Source: Omnitrophica bacterium RIFCSPLOWO2_01_FULL_45_10
Lineage (GTDB): Bacteria > Omnitrophota > Gorgyraeia > 2-01-FULL-45-10
Assembly: GCA_001804165.1 (NCBI GenBank)
Contig: MHFL01000004.1
Coordinates: 1-6,385, forward strand
Length of the DNA: 6,385 nucleotides
Reading direction: 5' to 3'
Made by a program: the position numbers and the translations under genes. Each line of letters begins with the position of its first letter. The stretch's first letter is position 1. Below are positions 1 to 6,240 of this stretch, piece after piece. Under the pieces are notes generated by a model that saw only the letters and a program-made list of their open reading frames with translations, did not search any database and was not told the origin of the DNA.

Positions 1-813
1 TATGGGCGGATCATATTCGGGAAAAAGATATGCCTTCATAAGATTCGTTCGGGTTAAAAATTCGTTTGCGGAATAGATGCCGTTTAGATTTTCTCCCTCA
101 ACGCCTAAAAAGTAAGGAAGTCCCGCCCCGATCCCGATGAAAAACGCCTTGTAGCCGTCGTTTTTAAGACCCTCCATTGTCTTGGTTCTTCCCGCCAGAA
201 AATTTACATTTATCTCGACGCCCAAACTCTTTACATATTCAACATCTATATCAACAATGCTTTTGGGAAGGCGGAATTCAGGAATGCCATAAGTCAATAC
301 CCCGCCCGGCTTATGCAGCGACTCGAAAACTGTTACGTAATATCCCAACTTCGCCAGTTCGCCGGCGCATGTCAGGCCCGCAGGCCCTGAACCTATCACC
401 GCAATTTTATGGACAGCCGATTTGACAATCTTTGGTCTACGGTCTACGGTCTTTGGTCTATTCTTGATTTTCCAATCCGCGGCGAATCTCTCTAAATCGC
501 CAATTCCTATAGTGTTATTTTTCTTGGCCAGTACACAGACCTTCTCGCACTGGTCCTCCTGCGGGCATACGCGCCCGCAGACAGCGGGAAGGGAATTCTT
601 TTCTCTAACTTTTTCTATGGCCTTGTTGAATTCTTTTTCCGCGATATATTTTACGAACGCCGGGATGTCTATCCCTACGGGACATCCCCCGATGCAGGCC
701 GCCTTTTTGCACTGTAGGCACCTCTTCGCTTCTACCACCGCCTCTTCTTCGGACAGGCCCAGCGCGACTTCGTCGAAATTTTTGACCCTCTCTTGTGGCG
801 ATTGCTCTTTCAT
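1..813 (-). CDS. nfnB: NfnB, large subunit of NADH-dependent reduced ferredoxin:NADP+ oxidoreductase (GltD-like), 3' end cut by window edge
   Basis: The first 271 residues are visible and the frame stays open to base 1. The N-terminal domain has GltD-type [4Fe-4S] cysteines C32, C35, C40 and C44 (CxxCx4Cx3CP), followed by C79, C83, C89 and C93. A Rossmann FAD-binding motif, VIGSGPAGL, lies at about 139-147. Further along, PGGVLTYGIPEFRLPK and the SANEFLTRTNLMKAY stretch are typical of the glutamate-synthase small-subunit/SudA/NfnB family. The family alone does not separate GltD from NfnB. The call rests on the NfnA gene directly upstream, whose TGA overlaps this ATG (ATGA). The known NfnAB complex bifurcates electrons from NADPH to ferredoxin and NAD+, or runs in reverse, in the cytoplasm. 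The start has no strong ribosome binding site, so translational coupling to nfnA is likely. A heptad repeat lies in frame at residues 118-128, in the linker between the Fe-S and FAD domains. Sulfide dehydrogenase subunit SudA is an alternative name. Confidence 0.85.
   Translation of the reverse strand, partial: MKEQSPQERVKNFDEVALGLSEEEAVVEAKRCLQCKKAACIGGCPVGIDIPAFVKYIAEKEFNKAIEKVREKNSLPAVCGRVCPQEDQCEKVCVLAKKNNTIGIGDLERFAADWKIKNRPKTVDRRPKIVKSAVHKIAVIGSGPAGLTCAGELAKLGYYVTVFESLHKPGGVLTYGIPEFRLPKSIVDIDVEYVKSLGVEINVNFLAGRTKTMEGLKNDGYKAFFIGIGAGLPYFLGVEGENLNGIYSANEFLTRTNLMKAYLFPEYDPPI
430..460. repeat. Four-unit degenerate heptanucleotide tandem repeat inside nfnB
   Basis: On the + strand, CTTTGGT (430), CTACGGT (437), CTACGGT (444) and CTTTGGT (451) follow each other without gaps, then CTA. 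The array is read in frame in nfnB as about 11 residues around RPKTVDRRPK, in the linker before the FAD domain, so it appears tolerated as a short inserted peptide. It has the same 7-bp period as the two intergenic arrays, but a different unit sequence. Confidence 0.8.
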
Positions 814-1661
814 GTTATCTTATATCTACAATTTCCGTGTTGTGACTGAAACAATCCCACGGATTTCTTTTCTTCATCACTAAACCTTTTCTGCCTCTTC
901 ATGAACCCTTCCCAATCAACTAGATGGCCGTCGAATTCCGGGCCGTCGACACACGCGAATTTCGTCTCGCCGCCCACCGTTACACGACACGTTCCGCACA
1001 TCCCTGTCGCGTCAACCATATTGGCGTCTAATGAGACGATTGTTTTCAGGCCGCAAATTGCTGTGACTTCACAAACCGCCTTCATCATAATGTCAGGCCC
1101 AACACAATAACAAAGATCAAACTTTTCCTTTGCTAACGCTTCTCTCAACGGCTCTATGACAAGCGCTTTCTTCCCGTACGTGCCGTCATTTGTCGTAACC
1201 AGAAGTTCGTCGCTATATTTTTTAAGTTCGTCCTCTAATATCAAAAGTTCTTTTGTGCGGATGCCGATTATAGTCAGGACATAATTCCCCTCCGTTTTGG
1301 CATATTTAACGATAGGTAAAATCTCGGCTATACCGACGCCGCCCGCAACCAAAATTACTTTGCCTCGTCTGCCAAAATCGGTCGGATGGCCAAGCGGGCC
1401 CAAGATGTCGGAAATTGAATCGCCCTTCTTGGCACAGCATAATTTTTCAGACGTTGTCCCGACCTCTTGAAATATAATTGTAATAGTTCCAATCAAGGGG
1501 TCAGAGTCATTTATCGTAAGCGGAATTCTCTCGCCTTTTTCATCGATTCTAATTATAACGAATTGGCCTGCCCGAGCGCTTTTTGCGACAAACGGCGCCT
1601 CAATCACCATCCTGCACATCGCCGAATTCAATCTATTCTTTTCTAATATCTTATATGGCAT
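810..1661 (-). CDS. nfnA: NfnA, small subunit of NADH-dependent reduced ferredoxin:NADP+ oxidoreductase
   Basis: This 283-residue protein has the ferredoxin-NADP reductase fold: AGQFVIIRID at 31-40, the FAD-binding RIPLTI at 45-50, a pyridine-nucleotide loop VAGGVGIAEILPI at 105-117, and CYCVGPDIMMKAV at 184-196. Near the C-terminus D217-x4-C222-x2-C225-x11-C237 fits the unusual Asp(Cys)3-ligated [2Fe-2S] cluster reported for Pyrococcus sulfide dehydrogenase and NfnA, with the conserved FACVDGPEFDGHLVDW around and after it. The length is normal for the family. It forms the bifurcating complex with NfnB, whose start overlaps this stop by 4 nt. The ATG lies 7 nt after the upstream stop. A short AAAGG, partly inside that stop codon, may serve as ribosome binding site. 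Dihydroorotate dehydrogenase electron-transfer subunit PyrK is a distant relative, but the GltD-like partner and lack of pyr genes argue against it. SudB is an alternative name. Confidence 0.87.
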   Translation of the reverse strand: MPYKILEKNRLNSAMCRMVIEAPFVAKSARAGQFVIIRIDEKGERIPLTINDSDPLIGTITIIFQEVGTTSEKLCCAKKGDSISDILGPLGHPTDFGRRGKVILVAGGVGIAEILPIVKYAKTEGNYVLTIIGIRTKELLILEDELKKYSDELLVTTNDGTYGKKALVIEPLREALAKEKFDLCYCVGPDIMMKAVCEVTAICGLKTIVSLDANMVDATGMCGTCRVTVGGETKFACVDGPEFDGHLVDWEGFMKRQKRFSDEEKKSVGLFQSQHGNCRYKIT

Positions 1662-1668
1662 TTTGCCT

Positions 1669-2451
1669 TTACACTAATTTTTCCTGAACCCGTCTTATCG
1701 AATTCGCCTTCCCGGTCTTCTCATCGATATCTAAGATGACACCGTTAAGCCGCACATCGCCTTCCGCCATCTCAAATCGGGCCGGCATCTGTGTGATGAA
1801 CCTCGTCAATATCTGCTCTTTCTTCCTCCCGATCACGGAATCGAAGGGGCCGGTCATACCGGCGTCCGATATGAATGCGGTGCCGTTCGGCAAGACACGC
1901 TCGTCTGCGGTCTGGACGTGGGTATGGGTGCCGATTACCGCGCTGACCATTCCGTCCAAATACCATCCTAAGGCTATCTTCTCGCTTGTCGCCTCAGCGT
2001 GCATATCAACGATTATTATCCTCGCTTTATCCTTAATCTTATCGACATGTTCCTTTGCTACTCTAAAAGGGCATTCAACGGTCAGCATGAATACCCGGCC
2101 AATTAAATTAATCACGCCTATATTTGTGCCCGATTCTGACTTAAGCACCGTAGAGCCAAGGCCCGGCGCTTCCTTGGGATAATTTGCGGGACGGAGGAGC
2201 CTTTTTTCTGATTCAATATAATCCAGGATTTCCTTTCTCTTCCAGATATGATCGCCTGATGTTATGCAATCGACTCCGTATCCGAATAATTCATCTGCCA
2301 ACTGGGGAGTGACGCCGCTTCCACCCGCTACGTTCTCGCCATTCGCGATGACAAATTCTATTTTCTCTCGTTTCTTTATTTTAGGCACTAACTCTTTTAT
2401 TGCCTGCCTGCCCGGACTTCCGACTGTGTCGCCGATGAATAATATTTTCAT
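1669..2451 (-). CDS. ymdB: YmdB-family metallophosphoesterase (TIGR00282), probable 2',3'-cyclic nucleotide phosphodiesterase
   Basis: This protein has 260 residues, close to the family's usual length. Visible metal-site motifs are GDTVGSPGR with D8, NGEN with E39 and N40, SGDHIW with H68, the VDMHAEATSEK motif with H151, and GTHTHVQTADE with H176 and H178, followed by FISDAGMTGP. In Bacillus subtilis YmdB hydrolyses 2',3'-cAMP and affects motility and biofilm gene expression. Residue 67 is Asp, where the common metallophosphoesterase motif is GNH with Asn. The start was chosen at 2451 because AAGGAG lies 6 nt upstream and MKILFIGD is the usual N-terminus. An in-frame GTG at 2472 overlaps the rny stop and would add seven atypical residues. 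It lies 17 nt after rny, matching the frequent rny-ymdB pairing in bacteria, and 7 nt before nfnA. The family assignment is firm; the physiological substrate is inferred. Confidence 0.93.
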   Translation of the reverse strand: MKILFIGDTVGSPGRQAIKELVPKIKKREKIEFVIANGENVAGGSGVTPQLADELFGYGVDCITSGDHIWKRKEILDYIESEKRLLRPANYPKEAPGLGSTVLKSESGTNIGVINLIGRVFMLTVECPFRVAKEHVDKIKDKARIIIVDMHAEATSEKIALGWYLDGMVSAVIGTHTHVQTADERVLPNGTAFISDAGMTGPFDSVIGRKKEQILTRFITQMPARFEMAEGDVRLNGVILDIDEKTGKANSIRRVQEKLV

Positions 2452-2457
2452 AATCAA

Positions 2458-2463
2458 CTCCTT
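2458..2463 (-). promoter_or_regulatory. Ribosome binding site AAGGAG of ymdB
   Basis: AAGGAG ends 6 nt before the ATG at 2451. It decides the start of ymdB in favour of this ATG over the upstream in-frame GTG at 2472. Confidence 0.8.
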
Positions 2464-2468
2464 GTTCG

Positions 2469-4040
2469 TCACTTTGCGTACTCTATAGCCCTTGTCTCGC
2501 GAATAACGGTTACCTTTATCTGTCCCGGATATTCCAGGCCCTCTTCGATCTTCTTCGTAATGTCTCTCGCCAATACGACTGCCTGCGCGTCCGTGATCTT
2601 ATCGGGTTGGACCATGACGCGTATCTCGCGGCCCGCCTGAATCGCGTATGCCTTCTCAACGCCTTTGAAAGAATCGGCTATAGATTCCAACTTTTCCAGA
2701 CGTTTAACGTATATCTCGAGGGTTTCCCTGCGAGCGCCGGGTCTCGTGGCGCTTATCGCGTCTGAGGCCTGCACTAAAACGGCGAGGAGCGTCTTCGGCT
2801 CTATATCCTGATGGTGCGCCTCTATGGCATGGCAGATATTCTCCGATTCGTTATATCGTCTGGCCAAGTCCGCGCCAATCTTGGCGTGCGTTCCTTCGAC
2901 TTCGTGGCTGACGGCCTTGCCTATATCATGAAGGAGCCCTATCCTCTTACCCAGGGTAGCGTCCAACTTCAACTCCCCTGCCATGACGCCCATAAGGTAA
3001 CTGACCTCTTTTGAGTGCTGCAGCACATTCTGGCCGTAACTCGTCCTGTATTTCAATCTTCCCAATAATTTAACCAACTCCGGATGAAAGCCGTGCAGCC
3101 CTATGTCGAAGAGCGCCTTCTCTCCTTCCTCGCGGATAGTATTCTCCATCTCCTTCTTTACCTTGTCCACAACCTCTTCGATTCTACCCGGGTGTATACG
3201 GCCGTCCTGTATCAGGCGCTCGAGCGCGAGTTTGGCGATTTCCCTCTTCACGGGGTCGAACCCTGAAAGTATGACCGCCTCGGGCGTGTCGTCGATAATG
3301 ACGTCTATGCCGGTTGCGATTTCGAGCGCGCGGATATTTCTACCCTCGCGTCCTATTATCCTGCCCTTCATTTCATCGCTCGGAAGGTTAACTACACTAA
3401 CGGTGGTCTCGACAGTGTGATCGGCGGCGCATCTCTGTATCGCCAATCCTATAATCTTTCGCGCTTCCTTGTCCGCCTTCTCACGCGCCTCGTCCTCCAC
3501 CCTCTTCATCATGAAGGCCGCTTCCTGCTTCACCTCGTCTTCTAAGCGCTTTAAGAGGAGGTGTTTCGCCTCATCCCTTGTCATGCCTGATATCTGCTGC
3601 AGTTTCTCCTTCTCTTCCTGCACCAATGTCTCAAGATGCTTCTCTTTTGAAATCACGGTCTTCTCTTTTTCGGCCAGAGAATGATCGCGCCGATCTATAT
3701 CCTTCTCTTTCCTATCGAGTATATCAACCTTCCTATCTAAGTTCTCCTCCTTTTGCATCAACCGCTTCTCTAAGACTATCAGTTCCTGGCGTCTATCCTT
3801 AGTCTCGTTTTCGAATTCGGTCCTCATCTTAAGAAGAAGATCCTTGGATGATAGTTCGGCCTCGCGCCGAACCTTTTCTGATTCTAGCTTCGCGTCCTCA
3901 AGCATCTTCTTGGCCCCGTCCTCCGCGCGCTTCACTTTCCTCTTGGCGAGATATTTTCTTATGAAATATCCGAGCGCGAAGAAGAATGCGGCGGCGATGG
4001 TGCTTAGGCCGATGTAGATTAATGTAACGTCTCTATGCAT
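2469..4040 (-). CDS. rny: Ribonuclease Y
   Basis: This 523-residue protein matches the roughly 520 residues of B. subtilis RNase Y, the membrane-anchored endoribonuclease that starts mRNA decay. An N-terminal membrane segment spans about residues 5-30 ([21 protein letters not shown]), followed by basic residues and a long charged coiled coil to about 190. The KH RNA-binding domain carries [11 protein letters not shown] at 226-236. The HD nuclease domain carries LLHDIGK with H371 and D372, AHHQDIEP near 408-415, and [17 protein letters not shown] at 424-440. The C-terminus ends in the typical [19 protein letters not shown]. The start at 4040 is chosen because AGGAGG lies 5 nt upstream. The open frame extends 21 codons further, but those read through the heptad repeat and precede the membrane segment. 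It is followed after 17 nt by ymdB. A heptad inverted repeat occupies the leader. Confidence 0.97.
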   Translation of the reverse strand: MHRDVTLIYIGLSTIAAAFFFALGYFIRKYLAKRKVKRAEDGAKKMLEDAKLESEKVRREAELSSKDLLLKMRTEFENETKDRRQELIVLEKRLMQKEENLDRKVDILDRKEKDIDRRDHSLAEKEKTVISKEKHLETLVQEEKEKLQQISGMTRDEAKHLLLKRLEDEVKQEAAFMMKRVEDEAREKADKEARKIIGLAIQRCAADHTVETTVSVVNLPSDEMKGRIIGREGRNIRALEIATGIDVIIDDTPEAVILSGFDPVKREIAKLALERLIQDGRIHPGRIEEVVDKVKKEMENTIREEGEKALFDIGLHGFHPELVKLLGRLKYRTSYGQNVLQHSKEVSYLMGVMAGELKLDATLGKRIGLLHDIGKAVSHEVEGTHAKIGADLARRYNESENICHAIEAHHQDIEPKTLLAVLVQASDAISATRPGARRETLEIYVKRLEKLESIADSFKGVEKAYAIQAGREIRVMVQPDKITDAQAVVLARDITKKIEEGLEYPGQIKVTVIRETRAIEYAK

Positions 4041-4045
4041 GGTAT

Positions 4046-4051
4046 CCTCCT
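4046..4051 (-). promoter_or_regulatory. Ribosome binding site AGGAGG of rny
   Basis: A perfect AGGAGG lies 5 nt before the ATG at 4040. It fixes the rny start and rules out the longer frame that reads into the repeat. Confidence 0.85.
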
Positions 4052-4056
4052 CGTAA

Positions 4057-4140
4057 TAGCGTATAGCGGATAGCGGATAGCGTGTAGCGTATAGTAAAAT
4101 CATACTGACTAAACGCTATACGCTCTACGCTAAACGCTAA
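4057..4140. repeat. Inverted pair of heptanucleotide tandem arrays in the rny leader
   Basis: The left arm (+ strand) has units TAGCGTA (4057), TAGCGGA (4064), TAGCGGA (4071), TAGCGTG (4078) and TAGCGTA (4085), then TAG. The right arm has TAAACGC (4110), TATACGC (4117), TCTACGC (4124) and TAAACGC (4131), then TAA. The arms are imperfect reverse complements around a spacer of about 15 nt, so the transcript could fold into a long imperfect hairpin. It fills most of the 123-nt gap between the folate gene stop and rny. No run of T follows it on the minus strand, so a standard rho-independent terminator is not supported. It could act as a transcript-stabilising or processing structure, or be a selfish repeat. 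Confidence 0.85.
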
Positions 4141-4161
4141 TCTTTAGGTTTTATACTGACT
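4102..4161. repeat. 9-bp direct repeat ATACTGACT flanking the right arm of the heptad array
   Basis: ATACTGACT occurs at 4102-4110 and again at 4153-4161, one copy on each side of the right heptad arm and an AT-rich stretch. It may be a small duplication, for example from slippage or insertion. The left arm lies outside the pair, so a simple target-site duplication of the whole array is not supported. Confidence 0.5.
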
Positions 4162-4163
4162 GA

Positions 4164-4712
4164 TTATGCGGTGATGATTTTCGAGACGGGAATGTCGTGT
4201 GAATCTTTGGGAAGGTTTTCTACGATTTGAAAATCGAAGGCGAGCCCGATCGTCTTTGTTCTTTTTGGCAAGCAACACAGGAATCTGTCGTAATAACCGT
4301 GGCCCCGGCCGAGCCTTGAATTCTCCTTATCGAACGCCACGCCGGGCACAACGACCAAATCTATATCCTCTAAAGGAATCTCTTTTAGGTGTCCCTTCCT
4401 GGGCTGACAGATTCCAAAGTGTTGACATTCCAAATCATTCTCTCTATTCTTTATTTCGCTCGCGATCAATCTTTTCTCTTCCTTTAAAATCACAGGTACC
4501 GTTACCCTCTTTCCCATCTTTAATGTCTCGTCTATCATCGAAAGTGTGTCGACCTCGTCTTTGAGCGAGACGTAAAACATCACGCATTTCGCTTTTTTAA
4601 AATCCTCCTCATTAATTAACCTTAGCTTTATTATAGCACTTTTTTGGGATTTTTCAAGTTCTGAATACGATTTTATCTTCTCTTTAATCTTCTTTCTTAT
4701 CTTTTGCTTCAT
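4164..4712 (-). CDS. ygfA: 5-formyltetrahydrofolate cyclo-ligase (methenyltetrahydrofolate synthetase)
   Basis: The 182-residue length is normal for this cytoplasmic enzyme, which uses ATP to convert 5-formyl-THF to 5,10-methenyl-THF and so returns the storage folate to the one-carbon pool. The diagnostic signature RLGRGHGYYDRFL is at 133-145, preceded by VVPGVAFDKENS. The basic N-terminus (MKQKIRKKIKEKI) contains the family's ATP-contacting lysine region. A middle strand reads VMFYVSLKDEVDT at 44-56, and the C-terminus (SHDIPVSKIITA) is also typical. The start overlaps the 3' end of the iscU frame by 29 nt and has only a weak purine-rich region (AGAAGAA) upstream, so translation may be coupled to iscU. 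The start is kept because the N-terminus matches the family. The heptad repeat region separates it from rny. No functional link to Fe-S assembly is evident apart from co-transcription. Confidence 0.95.
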   Translation of the reverse strand: MKQKIRKKIKEKIKSYSELEKSQKSAIIKLRLINEEDFKKAKCVMFYVSLKDEVDTLSMIDETLKMGKRVTVPVILKEEKRLIASEIKNRENDLECQHFGICQPRKGHLKEIPLEDIDLVVVPGVAFDKENSRLGRGHGYYDRFLCCLPKRTKTIGLAFDFQIVENLPKDSHDIPVSKIITA

Positions 4713-6216
4713 CGGACTTTTTCTTCTTTTTCGCGAGAAAATCGTCTATCGCGGACTTTAACGCCTGCTCAGCCAGAACGGAACAGTGCATCTTTATCTT
4801 GGGCAATCCCCCAAGCGCCTCAGCCACGGCCCTGTTCGAAATCTTCAGCGCCTCGTCAACTGTTTTTCCCTTCACGAGTTCCGTCACCATGCTCGATGTG
4901 GCCACCGCGGCGCCACATCCGAAAGTTTTAAACTTTGCGTCTGTTATGACCTCATTCTCATCTACCTTTAGGTAAAGTCTCATTATGTCTCCACAGTTAT
5001 GTAAAGTTGCGGCATCCGACACGTAAGAATGCGCACCCTCGACCTCCAGATTATAAACGAGCCCTTTATATATATCTCGTGTCGCTTTTCTTATAGATGT
5101 GTAGAAAAATTTATCATCAAACCAACACTTATGTGTATTTTTCTTTTTCGGAGGACGCTTCACACTTATACCAATTATTGCACTCAATTTTTTTAGCGAT
5201 TCTTTTTCTTTAACATAAATGCAATAATTTTCTTTATGAATTCCTTTTTCTTGGACCCTCAAAAAACTGAATATAATCTTTTGCCTTAGTAGAAGAAGTC
5301 TTAGTTGATAAGCAAGCTGTTTCGATATAGTAACATATTTTGCGCCTTTGTTATTAATACAGCCGTCGCCAAGCCATAATCCACGTATAAGCGCTTTTTG
5401 TTTATCGGGAGGCAATATAATAAAACTATGCGGTAATTTTTTATTTGCAGCACCCTTACCGAAGAATTTTTCAAAAAATCTTGCGAGTCTTGCAGAATAA
5501 AACTCTATATTTATAGAATTTCGAATAGCCCTTTCTGTATTAACTTTTATCCCGAAGGCACTCTTTATTATTGATACAACATCATCTACTAAGTGTCCTT
5601 CTTTCGCGCCAAAAACAAATCCGAGCGTACCTTTACATTTATCAGTTCTGACATATCCTTCGGCCAAATAATAGCCAACCAACCTAAGAAAATCCTCTGT
5701 TATTGCTATCTCTTCAAGCAGAGATTTACTTTTAAAATCGTATTTAGGTTTCGGCTGATCCAACTTTATCGATTTTAATTCTGTCTCTTCTTTAGGGATA
5801 GGATATAATATCATATCGCCTTTTTTAAGCTGCCCTGCCATATACCAATCGGGAAGGTATTTCTTTGATTGATAAAATTTGTGAGTTAACTTGTTTGTTT
5901 TCATCGCCAATATATGGTGATCGGGGGTTAATTTAACTTCGCCGAGATTGTGAACCCTTAGACATATGAGCGGATTTTTGTAAAATCTTTTAAATATGCG
6001 AGAAACTGTATGATATTCCCCATCGTGACTTAATACACTCGTCCCATTCGTTATTTTTTCTACTACATTCATAGAACTGTTACAATTTATTAATATACCT
6101 GGCGGCAAGCATACAGGGTTTCCCACATTTCCAATACCGTCGGCGTCGGGGATCTCGCCGACGTTCCGCGGATTCCTGAAATGCTCCATTACCTTATCCG
6201 AATATTGTCCTTCCAT
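4684..6216 (-). CDS. iscU: IscU/NifU-type Fe-S cluster scaffold interrupted in frame by an intein
   Basis: The precursor has 510 residues. Residues 1-35 (MEGQYSDKVMEHFRNPRNVG...GNPV) and 408-510 (CGDIMRLYLKV...) are the two halves of an IscU scaffold. Residues 36-407 are an intein. After splicing the product would have 138 residues, with cluster ligands C36, C62 (TFGCGAA) and C106 (KMHCSVLAE), plus D38 and H105. These nearly coincide with E. coli IscU C37, C63, C106, D39 and H105. IscU receives sulfur from the cysteine desulfurase, whose gene ends just upstream, and builds [2Fe-2S] clusters for transfer. The C-terminal ferredoxin-like and Nfu domains of full NifU are absent. The C-terminal tail is lysine-rich (LAKKKKK) and highly charged. 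The start is placed at 6216 because GAGGAG lies 5 nt upstream; an in-frame TTG at 6237 would add seven residues. The 3' end overlaps the folate gene by 29 nt. Confidence 0.95.
   Translation of the reverse strand: MEGQYSDKVMEHFRNPRNVGEIPDADGIGNVGNPVCLPPGILINCNSSMNVVEKITNGTSVLSHDGEYHTVSRIFKRFYKNPLICLRVHNLGEVKLTPDHHILAMKTNKLTHKFYQSKKYLPDWYMAGQLKKGDMILYPIPKEETELKSIKLDQPKPKYDFKSKSLLEEIAITEDFLRLVGYYLAEGYVRTDKCKGTLGFVFGAKEGHLVDDVVSIIKSAFGIKVNTERAIRNSINIEFYSARLARFFEKFFGKGAANKKLPHSFIILPPDKQKALIRGLWLGDGCINNKGAKYVTISKQLAYQLRLLLLRQKIIFSFLRVQEKGIHKENYCIYVKEKESLKKLSAIIGISVKRPPKKKNTHKCWFDDKFFYTSIRKATRDIYKGLVYNLEVEGAHSYVSDAATLHNCGDIMRLYLKVDENEVITDAKFKTFGCGAAVATSSMVTELVKGKTVDEALKISNRAVAEALGGLPKIKMHCSVLAEQALKSAIDDFLAKKKKKSDEAKDKKED
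4996..6111 (-). mobile_element. Class 1 intein with LAGLIDADG homing endonuclease, inserted at the IscU ligand cysteine
   Basis: The intein has 372 residues and lies between NPV and CGD of IscU. Residue numbers here are intein-based. Block A starts with Cys1 (CLPPGILINC), continued by NGTSVLSHDGEYHTVSRI. Block B is LTPDHHILA with T62 and H65 (TxxH). Block F is VYNLEVEGAHSYVSDA, starting near 352. Block G is LHN with penultimate H371 and terminal N372, followed by the +1 nucleophile Cys. All residues for standard cis-splicing are therefore present. Between blocks B and F lies a two-motif LAGLIDADG endonuclease. By hand count, GC is about 32% over 5101-5580 against about 52% in the adjoining extein at 4741-4980, which suggests acquisition from elsewhere. 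Joining at the cysteines restores a perfect IscU active-site sequence, which makes a random domain insertion very unlikely. Confidence 0.96.
5356..5682 (-). other. LAGLIDADG homing endonuclease core of the intein (two dodecapeptide motifs)
   Basis: The first motif, LVGYYLAEGYV (5650-5682), ends with the acidic Glu at intein residue 151. The second, LIRGLWLGDGCI (5356-5391), carries the acidic Asp at intein residue 249. In LAGLIDADG enzymes one acidic residue from each motif binds the catalytic metal, and both are present here, about 100 residues apart as usual for a monomeric enzyme. The reading frame is unbroken, so the nuclease may still be active. The expected target is an intein-less iscU allele around the NPV-CGD codons. 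Confidence 0.85.
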
Positions 6217-6221
6217 TGTTT

Positions 6222-6227
6222 CTCCTC
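6222..6227 (-). promoter_or_regulatory. Ribosome binding site GAGGAG of iscU
   Basis: GAGGAG ends 5 nt before the ATG at 6216. It decides this start over the in-frame TTG at 6237, which has no such site and lies at the edge of the repeat. Confidence 0.8.
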
Positions 6228-6240
6228 GTAATATCAAGTC

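Noticed and set aside
1..813. Glutamate synthase small subunit (GltD) as a stand-alone function
   Set aside because: Similarity alone allows it, but the ATGA-coupled upstream gene has the NfnA/SudB Asp(Cys)3 cluster motif and no glutamate synthase large subunit is seen.
422..883. Open frames on the + strand (for example 422-883, 1736-2182, 3103-3420, 4199-4564)
   Set aside because: They lie antisense to well-identified genes, show no recognisable domains, and have compositions expected of reverse frames.
810..1661. Dihydroorotate dehydrogenase electron-transfer subunit (PyrK)
   Set aside because: The fold is related, but the cluster motif has an Asp ligand pattern and the partner is a GltD-like protein, with no pyrD nearby.
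4041..4103. Longer RNase Y frame starting at 4103
   Set aside because: The extra 21 codons read through the heptad repeat, have no ribosome binding site, and precede the family's N-terminal membrane segment, whereas AGGAGG sits 5 nt before the ATG at 4040.
4057..4140. Rho-independent terminator between the folate gene and rny
   Set aside because: The stem is long and imperfect with a 7-bp period and is not followed by a T-run on the minus strand; the repeat explanation fits better.
4996..6111. Insertion as an extra protein domain, a frameshifted gene or an assembly chimera
   Set aside because: The frame is unbroken, all intein blocks occur in the right order, and excision at C1 and HN|C restores a perfect IscU sequence.
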